64,000 nucleotides of DNA from Cloacibacterium caeni (GCF_907163105.1 NZ_OU015321.1:1612001-1676000); one strand, 5' to 3'. Positions 8,918 through 17,319 are shown, counted from the stretch's first letter. Numbers and translations: made by a program. Notes: generated by a model from the sequence alone, not told the origin.

Positions 8918-9922
8918 ATGGAAAAATCAGTTGCTCAAAAATTAAGACTCGGAATATTTGTTATCCTCGGAACCATCATTTTTATTATGGCTGTTTATTT
9001 TATTGGAAACAGACAGCAATTTTTTGGTGAAACAGAAACCTTAAAAGCGCATTTCGAAAATGTAAATGGCTTACAAGAAGGGAATAACGTCCGTTTTTCT
9101 GGAATTAATGTGGGCTATGTTAAGAAAATAGAAATCATCAACGATACGCTCATTAATGTAGAAATGAATATCGACAAAAGTGCGATGCAATTCATCAAAA
9201 AGAATGCAGTGGCAAGTATTGCTTCTGATGGTTTAGTTGGAAATATGATTGTCAATATCACACCTAGTTCTGAAAATGCTTCGTTTGCAAAATCTGGAGA
9301 TACTCTAAAAGCCGAAGAAAGGCTTACTACGGAAGATTTACTCAAAACCCTCAATAAAACCAATAACAATGCTGAACAAATTACGGCTAATATTCTAGAA
9401 GTTTCTGAAAAAATAAATAACGGAACAGGAACGCTTAGTATGTTGCTGAATGACAAAACGCTAAGTCAAGATGTGAAATATGGAATCTCTGACCTTAAAA
9501 ACAGCATTGCCAACATTAAGAAAACCAGCTACGAAACGACTAAAACTATTAATGAAGTAAATAAAATTCTTGCAGGAATTAATGATAAAGAAAACATCGT
9601 TGCGGTGCTTAAAGATTCTGCTGTGGCCAATAAAATGCGAAGAGCACTTACTCATCTCGATGAATCTTCTCAAAACATCAATAAAACCGTAGAAAATCTA
9701 AACGAAACCATCAGCAATGCTAAAAATGGGAAAGGCGCCATCAATTACCTTTCTAACGATGCCAATTTGGTGAAAAATATAGATTCTACGATGAATAATC
9801 TTAACCAGGCAAGTGTTTTACTGAACCAAAATCTGGAAGCCCTGAAACATAATATTTTCTTCAGAGGTTATTTTAAAAAATTGGAAAAGGAAAAACAAAA
9901 AGCTCAGAAAAACCAAAAATAA
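8918..9922 (+). CDS. mlaD: MlaD-like MCE-domain substrate-binding protein
   Basis: 334 aa. One N-terminal membrane anchor (LGIFVILGTIIFIMAVYF) is followed by an MCE domain (residues about 40-120; VRFSGINVGYVKKIEI) that forms the lipid-binding ring in the periplasm. The rest is a long helical, Asn/Lys-rich tail with coiled-coil character. It is the third gene of the operon. Its stop codon directly abuts the stop codon of the convergent hydrolase gene, leaving no space for a terminator outside coding DNA. Confidence 0.9.
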   Translation: MEKSVAQKLRLGIFVILGTIIFIMAVYFIGNRQQFFGETETLKAHFENVNGLQEGNNVRFSGINVGYVKKIEIINDTLINVEMNIDKSAMQFIKKNAVASIASDGLVGNMIVNITPSSENASFAKSGDTLKAEERLTTEDLLKTLNKTNNNAEQITANILEVSEKINNGTGTLSMLLNDKTLSQDVKYGISDLKNSIANIKKTSYETTKTINEVNKILAGINDKENIVAVLKDSAVANKMRRALTHLDESSQNINKTVENLNETISNAKNGKGAINYLSNDANLVKNIDSTMNNLNQASVLLNQNLEALKHNIFFRGYFKKLEKEKQKAQKNQK

Positions 9923-10570
9923 TCACTCACTGAAAACTTCTTCTAAAATTTTAGAAACTTCTTTGGCTTTAGTCACAGGGAAAAGGTGTGTTCCGCCTTT
10001 TATGACATAATTAGGCTTAGAATTTTTTACTGGAAAAACAATGTCCTTATCTGCTAAAATCTGGATAACGTTTGAATCTTCTTCATGTTTCCATTCTAAG
10101 ATTTTATTGATACTCCATTTCAAATATGTAGGATTTTGCATCTTGAAATATTGCCAAAGTTTAGGATTATTCGGGTCAAATAATTTTCTGAAAAAAGCAT
10201 AAGATTTGATGGTTTTTTCGGAGAAATAACTTTCGGGAAGTTTCGCAAAAATTCTAGAACTTTTTGCCAAATGAAAGGTGATAGACATTTCTTTATCAGA
10301 CTTTATACTTCCCAGAATTACTACTTTTTCTGCGGGTTTCAGTTTGTGAATTTCTTGCACCATAATTCCTCCAAAAGAATAACCCAATAAACAGAATTTT
10401 TCGCTGACATCTACTTTTTCGGCCATTCTATTGACATAGTTTTCAAAACTTTCATTGTAATTAGGGATTAACCAATCGATGTAGATAATTTCGGTAAACT
10501 TTTTAGGAAACTGAATGTATTCAAAAATACTTCCATCTGCTCCCAATCCACTGATGACATATAATTTCAT
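9923..10570 (-). CDS. Alpha/beta hydrolase
   Basis: 215 aa. Short alpha/beta-hydrolase fold: the nucleophile elbow is GYSFGG (Ser about residue 67), the candidate acid is in ILADKDIVFP, and the His is in GGTHLFP. No signal peptide, so cytoplasmic. The lid region is small. Substrate cannot be predicted. It converges on mlaD with zero intergenic bases. Confidence 0.8.
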   Translation of the reverse strand: MKLYVISGLGADGSIFEYIQFPKKFTEIIYIDWLIPNYNESFENYVNRMAEKVDVSEKFCLLGYSFGGIMVQEIHKLKPAEKVVILGSIKSDKEMSITFHLAKSSRIFAKLPESYFSEKTIKSYAFFRKLFDPNNPKLWQYFKMQNPTYLKWSINKILEWKHEEDSNVIQILADKDIVFPVKNSKPNYVIKGGTHLFPVTKAKEVSKILEEVFSE

Positions 10571-10620
10571 ACGATTATTAGCTTAGTAATTCTGTATAAA
10601 TTTACAGATTAAAAACAAAA

Positions 10621-10647
10621 AATCCTAAAGAAAATTTCTTTAGGATT
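10621..10647 (-). terminator. Terminator of the YceI gene
   Basis: AATCCTAAAGAAA pairs perfectly with TTTCTTTAGGATT, with a T-rich run on the minus strand downstream. It lies between the YceI stop and the next minus-strand gene. Confidence 0.75.
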
Positions 10648-10671
10648 ATCTAAAAACACAATTGAAAAAAA

Positions 10672-11235
10672 CTATTTCGCTGTTAGTTTAACAACCAAAT
10701 CTATATCGTCTTTTACTACTACATCTTGCATAGTAGATTTATAAGCTATGTCCCATTTCTGTCTGTCGATAGTAAATTTATCAGATTCTAAAGTTACTAC
10801 ACCGTTTTTAACTGAAATTTTAGCTGGGAAAGAAACTGCATTAGTTTTTCCTTTAGCTGTAAGATTTCCTGTAACGATGCTTTTACCATTAGCTCCTTTT
10901 TTCACAGAAGTGATTTTGAAAGTAGCAGTAGGATATTTATCAACCTCGAAGAAATCGCCATTTTTAAGGTGACCGTTTAATTTTTGTTGATATTCACCTT
11001 GTAAATCAGTAGCGTTAATAGAAGTCATATCTAATACAAAAGTACCACCAACAAGAGCGTTTTTCTTTAAAACTACAGTTCCGTTTTTCACGTTTACAGT
11101 TCCATCGTGAGAAGAAGCTTCAGTTTTAGCTAACTTATAACCCCACCAGTGAACGTCAGAAGAAACTACTTTTTTAGCTTGTCCAAAAGCTAGTCCAGAT
11201 ACTAGTACTAATGATAATGCAATTTTTTTAATCAT
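10672..11235 (-). CDS. YceI family periplasmic lipid-binding protein
   Basis: 187 aa with a cleaved signal peptide (MIKKIALSLVLVSGLAFGQA). The lipocalin-like YceI domain fills the rest: VHWWGYKL, the LxGGTFVLDMTSI strand, LNGHLKNGDFFEVDKYPTATFKIT and the KWDIAYKS C-terminal strand. Family members bind isoprenoid or fatty-acid-type ligands in the periplasm; the native ligand here is unknown. It has its own -7 box and terminator, so it is a single-gene transcript. Confidence 0.92.
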   Translation of the reverse strand: MIKKIALSLVLVSGLAFGQAKKVVSSDVHWWGYKLAKTEASSHDGTVNVKNGTVVLKKNALVGGTFVLDMTSINATDLQGEYQQKLNGHLKNGDFFEVDKYPTATFKITSVKKGANGKSIVTGNLTAKGKTNAVSFPAKISVKNGVVTLESDKFTIDRQKWDIAYKSTMQDVVVKDDIDLVVKLTAK

Positions 11236-11259
11236 AATCTTTTTATTTTTTTAATGAGA

Positions 11260-11267
11260 CAAAAGTA
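11260..11267 (-). promoter_or_regulatory. -7 box of the YceI gene
   Basis: TACTTTTG on the minus strand, 25 nt before the ATG, matches TAnnTTTG. Confidence 0.5.
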
Positions 11268-11341
11268 GTCTTATTTCTGATACTAAGTCATTGATGTATG
11301 TTAAGAAATTTCAATTTCTATATTTAATTTCTTCTATCAAT

Positions 11342-11372
11342 AAAAAACTTCGCTTGAATGGCTCAAGCGAAG
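11342..11372 (-). terminator. Terminator hairpin
   Basis: CTTCGCTTGA (11348-11357) and TCAAGCGAAG (11363-11372) form a perfect stem. On the minus strand it runs directly into six T residues, so it ends a minus-strand transcript upstream of the YceI promoter. Confidence 0.7.
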
Positions 11373-11475
11373 TCTAACATAAAAACTTAAAAATTATGAA
11401 AATAGTTATAAAATTGAGGTTTCAAAGAAAATCCTCAATATTTTATAAGTTATTATCTTTCATTTCATAAAGTTA
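11342..11475 (-). ncRNA. Candidate small RNA upstream of the YceI gene
   Basis: On the minus strand a promoter-like pair (TTG at 11498-11496, 20-nt spacer, TAACTTTA at 11475-11468) is followed by a hairpin with TTGAGG/CCTCAA arms (11414-11438). It ends in a perfect 10-bp hairpin with a six-T tail (11372-11342). No convincing ORF lies between them on this strand. The -7 box differs from consensus at its last base. On the other strand a 24-codon frame (11396-11470) overlaps it. Confidence 0.35.
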
Positions 11476-11523
11476 CAGTTTTTATCTGAAATATTCAAAT
11501 AATAAACATCTGAGTTTTATCAC

Positions 11524-11562
11524 TAAAAAGCTCCCGAAAGTCAAAATAACATCTCGAGAGCT
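11524..11562 (-). terminator. Terminator of the 41-aa peptide gene
   Basis: AGCTCCCGA and TCGAGAGCT pair at 8 of 9 positions, with five T residues following on the minus strand. Confidence 0.6.
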
Positions 11563-11609
11563 AAAAAATTAAATAATTGAGAAAACTGATTTATGTTGAA
11601 ACTATATTG

Positions 11610-11735
11610 TTATAGTGTAGATTTTACTTGCGGTTTAGATTTCTTGTTCAAAAATCTATTCATCAAATAATTAATAGCAATCGGAGCTACATAAGCTAAA
11701 ATCGCAGTGAATATTTTTGATCTTACATTTTTCAT
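11610..11735 (-). CDS. 41-aa single-span membrane peptide
   Basis: Starts ATG at 11735 and ends TAA at 11610. The peptide has a basic N-terminus (MKNVRSK), a hydrophobic helix (IFTAILAYVAPIAINYLM) and a strongly basic tail (NRFLNKKSKPQVKSTL). This is the shape of a small inner-membrane protein with both ends positively charged. A hairpin terminator follows 48 nt downstream. I know no named family. Codon composition matches neighbouring genes, which favours a real gene. Confidence 0.55.
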   Translation of the reverse strand: MKNVRSKIFTAILAYVAPIAINYLMNRFLNKKSKPQVKSTL

Positions 11736-11842
11736 AATTTTGTTTTTATATTTTATGACTGTTGCTTTTTGTTGATACAAAGATTCTACAAATCCATAAA
11801 AAATATTTTATAGAATTTCCATAAAAATTTATAGAATTTCAC

Positions 11843-11873
11843 AAAAAAAACCGACTTTATAAAAAGTCGGTTT
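11843..11873 (-). terminator. Terminator of fhs
   Basis: AAACCGACTTT and AAAGTCGGTTT form an 11-bp stem with eight T residues after it on the minus strand, 23 nt past the fhs stop. Confidence 0.85.
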
Positions 11874-11895
11874 GGTATTTTATATGGTCTAAAGA

Positions 11896-13572
11896 TTAAC
11901 TTAATCCAGTAATAACGCCTTCTTTGTCTATATTCATTCCTTCTGCTGCTGGAATACTTGGCAAACCTGGCATTCTCATCATATCTCCTAAAATTGGGAT
12001 AATGAATCCTGCTCCTGCTGCAAACTCAAATTCACGAACGGTAACTTTGAAACCAGTTGGTCTTCCTATTTTTTTCTCATCATCCGATAAAGATTTTTGA
12101 GTTTTTGCCATACAAATCGGTAGCTTATCCAGTCCAAGTTCATAAATGGACTTTAACTGATTTTTAGCTTTCTGAGAAAATACAGCGCTGTCAGCACCAT
12201 AAACTTCTTTGGCAATTGTTTCGATTTTGTGCTCCACAGAATCTTCCACACTGTATAAAGGTTTAAAATTATTACCGCAGTTAAAAGCACAACTCGCTAC
12301 TTCTTCTGCAAGTGCTTTCATGCCTTCTCCACCCATCGTAAATTCATCTGCGAGAATGGCTTTCACTCCTAATTTTTCGCATTCTGCTTTTACAAAATTG
12401 ATTTCTTCTTCGGAATCTGTAGCAAAATGATTAATCGCTACAATTGGTTTTAATTGCCATTTAAAGCCGTTTTCGATATGTTTTTTAAGATTTTCAATGC
12501 CTTTTTCTACTGCTGCAAGATTCGGTTTTTCGTATTCGCCTTTTTTAGCACCACCGTGATATCTTAAAGCTCTGATGGTAGCCACCAAAACATAAGCATC
12601 TGGTTTTAAATTTCCATAATATCCTTTGATGTGCATGAATTTTTCTGCGCCCAAATCTGCTCCGAAACCTGCTTCTGTTACCACAAAATCTGCTAGAGAA
12701 AGTCCCATTTTAGTAGCGATAATCGTATTGGTTCCTTGCGCAATATTCGCGAAAGGCCCACCATGAAGAATCGCAGGATTTCCTTCTAAAGTTTGTACTA
12801 AATTCGGACGAATGGCATCTTTTAATAAAATCGCCATCGCTCCTTGAGCATTTAAATCTCTGGCGTAAATTGGTTTTTTATCAAAAGTATAGCCTACGAA
12901 AATATTTCCTAATCTGTTTTTTAGATCCTCAAAATCTTTAGAAAGACAAAGAATTGCCATCACTTCTGATGCGGGTGTAATATTGAAACCTTCTTCACGC
13001 GTAATTCCGTTATTAGAACCGCCTAAACCTACTACAATATGACGAAGACTTCTATCATTCATATCCATTACACGTTTCCAAACGATGGTTCTAGGATCTA
13101 TATTGAGGCTTCTTTTTTTATCTTGAAGATTATTATCAATGAGTGCAGAAAGTAAATTATTGGCTTTTTCTACCGCCGAAAAATCCCCTGTAAAATGCAG
13201 ATTAATATCTACCATAGGAATTACTTGTGCGTAACCACCACCTGCTGCTCCACCTTTTATCCCGAAAACTGGACCTAAACTTGGCTCACGCAAAACTGCG
13301 ATGGCTTTTTTACCGATTTTGTTCAATCCGTCACATAAACCAACAGAAACAGTGGTTTTACCTTCACCAGCTGGAGTGGGATTAATCGCTGAAACCAAAA
13401 TCAGTTTAGATTTTTTAATATTTTCTTCGTTGATGTATTTTAAAGGGATTTTCGCTTTGTATTTCCCGTAATACTCTAAATCTTCTCGGTCTATACCGAT
13501 TTTATCTGCAATTTCTCTAATATGTTTAATATCTGCCGATTGCGCTATTTCTAAGTCTGTAGGAAAGCTCAT
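11896..13572 (-). CDS. fhs: Formate--tetrahydrofolate ligase
   Basis: 558 aa, the usual length. ATP-dependent synthesis of 10-formyl-THF from formate and THF, feeding purine and one-carbon metabolism. The P-loop is PTPAGEGKTT (near residue 60); other family blocks are REPSLGPVFGIKGGAAGGGYAQV, the folate-binding segment and EFAAGAGFIIPILGDMMRMPGLP at the C-terminus. I chose the ATG at 13572 (MSFPTDLEIAQ) because the longer frame starting at 13596 begins inside the -7 promoter box. Confidence 0.96.
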   Translation of the reverse strand: MSFPTDLEIAQSADIKHIREIADKIGIDREDLEYYGKYKAKIPLKYINEENIKKSKLILVSAINPTPAGEGKTTVSVGLCDGLNKIGKKAIAVLREPSLGPVFGIKGGAAGGGYAQVIPMVDINLHFTGDFSAVEKANNLLSALIDNNLQDKKRSLNIDPRTIVWKRVMDMNDRSLRHIVVGLGGSNNGITREEGFNITPASEVMAILCLSKDFEDLKNRLGNIFVGYTFDKKPIYARDLNAQGAMAILLKDAIRPNLVQTLEGNPAILHGGPFANIAQGTNTIIATKMGLSLADFVVTEAGFGADLGAEKFMHIKGYYGNLKPDAYVLVATIRALRYHGGAKKGEYEKPNLAAVEKGIENLKKHIENGFKWQLKPIVAINHFATDSEEEINFVKAECEKLGVKAILADEFTMGGEGMKALAEEVASCAFNCGNNFKPLYSVEDSVEHKIETIAKEVYGADSAVFSQKAKNQLKSIYELGLDKLPICMAKTQKSLSDDEKKIGRPTGFKVTVREFEFAAGAGFIIPILGDMMRMPGLPSIPAAEGMNIDKEGVITGLS

Positions 13573-13593
13573 ATTTTTTAATTTGTTTATTCT

Positions 13594-13601
13594 CAAAAAT
13601 A
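13594..13601 (-). promoter_or_regulatory. -7 box of fhs
   Basis: TATTTTTG on the minus strand, 21 nt ahead of the ATG at 13572; it rules out the longer start. Confidence 0.55.
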
Positions 13602-13801
13602 CAAGAATTTGACTAAACCATGAAAATTTTACACTTGAGATTTATCAGCCACCAAAAAATGAGAATATTTTTTAGGTTTTGAGAGATTTAACTAAATAAT
13701 ATCAATACAATCTAAATAAAAATGACAATCTATGAATACACTCCGAAAAACATTTTTAGATTTTTCTAAAAAATTCATCAAAAAATCACACAAAAGTGTA
13801 A

Positions 13802-13832
13802 TTGAATCACAAAAAGGATACCCCTATTTTTG
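13802..13832 (+). promoter_or_regulatory. Promoter of a 24-aa peptide gene
   Basis: TTG (13802-13804), 20-nt spacer, TATTTTTG (13825-13832): a full match to the Bacteroidota TTG/TAnnTTTG promoter, 20 nt before an ATG. Confidence 0.55.
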
Positions 13833-13852
13833 AACATCTAAAAAGTAAAAAT

Positions 13853-13927
13853 ATGAGAACTATAAAACTACGATTTAAAAAATTTCTCCATAGACTTTTA
13901 GAATATTATAGAGTGAAGGAAACGTAA
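13853..13927 (+). CDS. 24-aa basic peptide
   Basis: ATG at 13853, TAA at 13925-13927. The peptide is basic and amphipathic (MRTIKLRFKKFLHRLLEYYR, then VKET). It has a consensus promoter immediately upstream and a bidirectional hairpin immediately downstream, giving a self-contained unit of about 130 nt. An unrelated-looking gap at 11396-11470 contains another 24-codon frame that also begins MK/R...IKLRF, which may be chance. No function can be assigned; it could instead be a small RNA carrying a chance ORF. Confidence 0.4.
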   Translation: MRTIKLRFKKFLHRLLEYYRVKET

Positions 13928-13933
13928 TAAAAA

Positions 13934-13957
13934 AACTCCCGCAAAATTGCGAGAGTT
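13934..13957. terminator. Bidirectional terminator between the 24-aa gene and pnp
   Basis: AACTCCCGCAA and TTGCGAGAGTT form an 11-bp stem with one mismatch. There is a T-run on the minus side (serving pnp) and a weaker one on the plus side. Confidence 0.7.
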
Positions 13958-13964
13958 TCTATTT

Positions 13965-16151
13965 TTATGCTTGTTCTGTTGGTTGTTCTCCTTCTGGTTT
14001 TGGAGCGTCTCCTTCAGTTCTAGGCTTTTGTTCTGGTCTAGGTGGTCTTGGTAAAAGAACTTTTCTAGAAAGTCTCATTTTCTTACGATCATCGTAGCCC
14101 ATAAATTTCACTTCTACTTCATCACCTTCTGCATACGGAACTTTATCTAGTCTTCTCCATTCAATTTCTGAGATGTGTAGTAAACCTTCGGTTCCTTTAG
14201 CAATCGCTACGAAAGCACCAAAATCCATTACTTTTACTACTTTACCTTTATACACTGTTCCTACCACTGGCACGAAAGTAATTTCGTTAATTCTAGCAAT
14301 AGCAGCATTGATTTTCTCACGGTCAGTTCCAGAGATTTCAATTCTACCAATTTCGCCCATTTCTTCAATAGAGATTACAGTATCCGTATCTTTCTGAAGC
14401 TGTTGGATAATTTTACCACCAGGTCCAATTACCGCACCGATGAAATCTTTAGAAATTTCTAAAATTTCCATTTTCGGAGCGTGAGGTTTCACATCTGCTC
14501 TTGGTTTATCGATGGTTTTCAGGATTTCTCCTAAAATATGTAATCTACCTTCTCTTGCTTGGTTCAATGCGGTTTCCATGATATCCATGGTTAAACCTTG
14601 GATTTTGATATCCATTTGACAAGCGGTAATTCCGTCTGCAGAACCTGTTACTTTGAAGTCCATATCACCTAAGTGATCTTCGTCTCCTAAAATATCAGAA
14701 AGTACAGTGAATTTACCAGATTTCGGGTCAGTAATTAATCCCATTGCAATACCAGAAACTGGTTTTGTAATTTGTACACCAGCATCCATTAATGCAAGAG
14801 TTCCTGCACAAACAGTAGCCATAGAAGAAGAACCGTTAGATTCTAAAATATCTGAAACTACTCTGATGGTATAAGGATTTTCGTGAGGAATCATTCCTGC
14901 TAAAGCTCTTTGAGCTAAGTTTCCGTGACCAACTTCTCTTCTTGAAGTTCCTCTTAGAGGTCTTGCTTCACCTGTTGAGAATGGTGGGAAATTATAGTGT
15001 AGGAAGAATTTTTCGTCATAATTGATAGCAACAGAATCTACCATGTTGGCATCTTTCACAGAACCTAAAGTTACCGCTGTAAGAGATTGAGTTTCACCTC
15101 TGGTAAAAATTGCAGAACCGTGAGCTCCTGGTAAATAATCGATTTCTGACCAAATCGGACGAATCGTTTTAGGATCTCTACCATCTAATCTGATTCCTTC
15201 GTTTAGAATCATTTGACGCATTGCTTCTTTTTCTACATCGTGGTAGTAAATTTTAGCAAATGGTTCTACGTCTGCTCTTTCTTCTTCTGAATATTGAGAA
15301 AGGAATTCTTCTAAAACTGCAGCAAATTTTTCGTGTCTTTCTTCTTTTGTAGAAGGAGTTTTTGCTACGTTGTAAACTTTATCATAACATTCTGCCCAAA
15401 CTTTCTCACGAATTTCTTCGTTGTGTGTTTCGTGGCAGTATTCTCTTTTGGTTTGAGATGTAGGAATTCTCGCTGCTAATCTTTCTTGTGCTTCAATTTG
15501 AACTTTAATTTCTTCGTGAGCGTATTTAATCGCTTCTAGCATTTCTGCTTCCGAAATTTCTTTCATTTCACCTTCTACCATTACGATAGAATCTTTGGTA
15601 GCACCTACCATAATATCTAAATCTGCTTTTTTAAGATTTTCGATACTTGGGTTGATAGAAAGTTGCCCGTCAATTCTTACCACTCTTACTTCAGACATTG
15701 GCCCGTTGAAAGGAATATCTGTAATCGCAATAGCAGCTGAAGCGGCTAAACCAGCTAAAGCTTCTGGCATTACTTCTTTGTCGTAAGAAATTAGGGAAAT
15801 CATTACTTGAACTTCTGCGTGGAAATCTTCTGGGAAAAGTGGACGAAGTACTCTGTCTACTAATCTCATGGTAAGAACCTCATCATCAGAAGGTTTTGTT
15901 TCTCTTCTAAAGAAATTTCCTGGAATTTTACCACCTGCGTAGAATTTTTCTCTGTAATCTACCGTTAGAGGCAAGAAATCTACCCCTGGATTTGCGTCTT
16001 TATTGGCTACAACTGTTGCAAGGAGCATTGTTCCGCCACATTTTACTACTACAGAACCATTAGCTTGTTTTGCTAATCTTCCTGTTTCAATGGAGACTTC
16101 TCTCCCGTCTTTAAATTGAAATTTTTCAATAATTGCTTCTGGAGCATTCAT
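13965..16151 (-). CDS. pnp: Polyribonucleotide nucleotidyltransferase (PNPase)
   Basis: 728 aa from ATG 16151 ([13 protein letters not shown]); an in-frame ATG at 16172 is possible but adds residues atypical for the family. Phosphorolytic 3'-5' exoribonuclease of mRNA decay. Two RNase PH domains ([34 protein letters not shown] in the second) flank a helical linker. They are followed by KH ([18 protein letters not shown]) and S1 ([19 protein letters not shown]) RNA-binding domains and a Pro-rich tail. rpsO lies upstream, as in many bacteria, but here the two are separated by a toxin-antitoxin cassette. Confidence 0.97.
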   Translation of the reverse strand: MNAPEAIIEKFQFKDGREVSIETGRLAKQANGSVVVKCGGTMLLATVVANKDANPGVDFLPLTVDYREKFYAGGKIPGNFFRRETKPSDDEVLTMRLVDRVLRPLFPEDFHAEVQVMISLISYDKEVMPEALAGLAASAAIAITDIPFNGPMSEVRVVRIDGQLSINPSIENLKKADLDIMVGATKDSIVMVEGEMKEISEAEMLEAIKYAHEEIKVQIEAQERLAARIPTSQTKREYCHETHNEEIREKVWAECYDKVYNVAKTPSTKEERHEKFAAVLEEFLSQYSEEERADVEPFAKIYYHDVEKEAMRQMILNEGIRLDGRDPKTIRPIWSEIDYLPGAHGSAIFTRGETQSLTAVTLGSVKDANMVDSVAINYDEKFFLHYNFPPFSTGEARPLRGTSRREVGHGNLAQRALAGMIPHENPYTIRVVSDILESNGSSSMATVCAGTLALMDAGVQITKPVSGIAMGLITDPKSGKFTVLSDILGDEDHLGDMDFKVTGSADGITACQMDIKIQGLTMDIMETALNQAREGRLHILGEILKTIDKPRADVKPHAPKMEILEISKDFIGAVIGPGGKIIQQLQKDTDTVISIEEMGEIGRIEISGTDREKINAAIARINEITFVPVVGTVYKGKVVKVMDFGAFVAIAKGTEGLLHISEIEWRRLDKVPYAEGDEVEVKFMGYDDRKKMRLSRKVLLPRPPRPEQKPRTEGDAPKPEGEQPTEQA

Positions 16152-16218
16152 AAAATTTACTGTCTTGTGCAATCCGTATTGATTGCGTTAATATTTAAAC
16201 TTTTTAAATTTTCGATGG

Positions 16219-16250
16219 CAAAGATACGGAATTTAAAAAAGTTATAACAA
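16219..16250 (-). promoter_or_regulatory. Promoter of pnp
   Basis: On the minus strand TTG (16250-16248), 21-nt spacer, TATCTTTG (16226-16219). The TTG overlaps the edge of the hairpin copy at 16249-16274, so pnp is transcribed independently of rpsO. Confidence 0.6.
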
Positions 16251-16274
16251 AAAAGCAACTCAAAATTGAATTGC
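16249..16274 (-). repeat. Hairpin copy flanking the toxin gene (terminator-like)
   Basis: Six A residues then GCAACTCAA/TTGAATTGC (one mismatch in the stem). It is identical over 21 consecutive bases to the rpsO terminator copy at 16828-16853, in the same orientation, with the toxin-antitoxin genes between them. Confidence 0.7.
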
Positions 16275-16277
16275 ATG

Positions 16278-16565
16278 TTACATTTTCTCTTCTGGATTTC
16301 TACTGGTATGAAAAATGGAATAAATAATTATTTCCTCATGATGAATTTCAAATAAGATTATAAAAGGAAACTTTACGATGTATGCTTCTCTTATTTCATT
16401 AAATCTACATGAAAAATGTTTTGGATTTTGCTCTATTTTATCAAAATATTTTTGCAGAACAAGGAGAAATTTCTTTCCTAAATCTTTAGATTTAGATTCA
16501 TAATATTCATAAGCATCTTCCATTTCAAAAACTGCTTTATCTCTGAATATTAATTTATATTTCAT
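16278..16565 (-). CDS. RelE/ParE-family toxin
   Basis: 95 aa. The sequence fits the ParE/RelE plasmid-stabilisation fold: an N-terminal strand (YKLIFRDKAVFEMEDAYEYYE), two helices (KKFLLVLQKYFDKIEQNPKHF), then strands ending IIIYSIFHTSRNPEE, with the R-N-P close to the C-terminus typical of the family. It starts 4 nt after the stop of the upstream antitoxin gene. Whether it targets gyrase or ribosome-bound mRNA is not readable from sequence. Confidence 0.88.
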   Translation of the reverse strand: MKYKLIFRDKAVFEMEDAYEYYESKSKDLGKKFLLVLQKYFDKIEQNPKHFSCRFNEIREAYIVKFPFIILFEIHHEEIIIYSIFHTSRNPEEKM

Positions 16566-16569
16566 GAGA

Positions 16570-16797
16570 TTATTTGGTTTTCTCTTGGATTCTTTTTTTT
16601 ACCTCATCAAAACTAAAGTATTTTCCTTCTCCGCTTAAATATTCTGATCTTCTTTCTGCCACAATACCATATTGTTCCTGAGAAATATAACCCTGTTCCT
16701 CGTTTTTGAAAGCTTCTCTCACCTTTTTTAAAACAGATTCACTTTCTGTCTGTAAAAGCAATTTCATGAGCTCTAGTTTTTCTAAACGAATGTCCAT
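16570..16797 (-). CDS. Antitoxin partner of the ParE/RelE toxin
   Basis: 75 aa, charged, largely helical (MDIRLEKLELMKLLLQTES). The C-terminal half (YSxx-FSFDEVKKRIQEKTK) resembles the toxin-wrapping tail of antitoxins from Bacteroidota. The antitoxin-first order and 4-nt spacing to the toxin support the pairing. No obvious DNA-binding domain is visible, so autoregulation is unproven. Confidence 0.78.
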   Translation of the reverse strand: MDIRLEKLELMKLLLQTESESVLKKVREAFKNEEQGYISQEQYGIVAERRSEYLSGEGKYFSFDEVKKRIQEKTK

Positions 16798-16827
16798 TTT
16801 TTTATAATTTAATATTCAAATATAAAT

Positions 16828-16853
16828 AAAAAAGCAACTCAAAATTGAGTTGC
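16828..16853 (-). terminator. Terminator of rpsO (second copy of the hairpin)
   Basis: GCAACTCAA and TTGAGTTGC form a perfect 9-bp stem followed by T6 on the minus strand, 24 nt after rpsO. Its sister copy is at 16249-16274. Confidence 0.8.
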
Positions 16854-16876
16854 TTCTAAAATTTTCTTGTATCTGA

Positions 16877-17146
16877 TTATTTTCTGATTCCTAGTTCAGC
16901 AATAATTGCTCTATAACGAGAAATTTCAGTTTTCTTAAGATAATCTAACAATCTTTTTCTTTTACCTACTAATTTAACTAGAGATTTCTCAGTAGCATAA
17001 TCTTTGTGGTTTTTCTTTAAGTGACCAGACAAATGGTTAATTCTGAATGTGAATAAAGCGATTTGCCCTTCTGCAGAACCTGTGTTTGCAGCGTTTCCTC
17101 CGTGTTTAGCGAAGATTTCTGATTTTTTTTCTGATGTTAAGTACAT
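16877..17146 (-). CDS. rpsO: 30S ribosomal protein uS15
   Basis: 89 aa, full length. Binds 16S rRNA early in 30S assembly. Conserved blocks are HGGNAANTGSAEGQIALFTFRINHLSGHLKKNHKDY, then LVGKRKRLLDYLKK and RYRAIIAELGIRK. A -7 box (TACTTTTG, 17190-17183) lies ahead of the gene and a perfect hairpin terminator after it. Confidence 0.97.
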   Translation of the reverse strand: MYLTSEKKSEIFAKHGGNAANTGSAEGQIALFTFRINHLSGHLKKNHKDYATEKSLVKLVGKRKRLLDYLKKTEISRYRAIIAELGIRK

Positions 17147-17182
17147 GCCAATATTATTTAATGATTATTATGTAACGAGGTG

Positions 17183-17190
17183 CAAAAGTA
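17183..17190 (-). promoter_or_regulatory. -7 box of rpsO
   Basis: TACTTTTG on the minus strand, 36 nt before the start codon. Confidence 0.5.
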
Positions 17191-17296
17191 CAACTTTATT
17201 TTTAAACCGAAAAATTTATTCTTAGATTCTAAAGACATTCCCGCAATAATGTTAACAAATTCTTAAATTTTATAAATAACTTACTGAAATTCTGCG

Positions 17297-17304
17297 TAAA
17301 TTTG
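17297..17304 (+). promoter_or_regulatory. -7 box of a lipoprotein gene
   Basis: TAAATTTG, ending 15 nt before the ATG at 17320. It overlaps an alternative TTG start at 17302, which is therefore excluded. Confidence 0.5.
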
Positions 17305-17319
17305 CATCATCTTTTTGAT

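Noticed and set aside
11396-11470. 24-codon ORF on the plus strand
   Set aside because: No plus-strand promoter or ribosome site is apparent and it is antisense to the better-supported small RNA candidate; kept only as a comparison with 13853-13927.
13732-13833. 33-codon basic ORF before the 24-aa gene
   Set aside because: It overlaps the -7 box of the next unit and has no signal of its own; most likely chance in AT-rich DNA.
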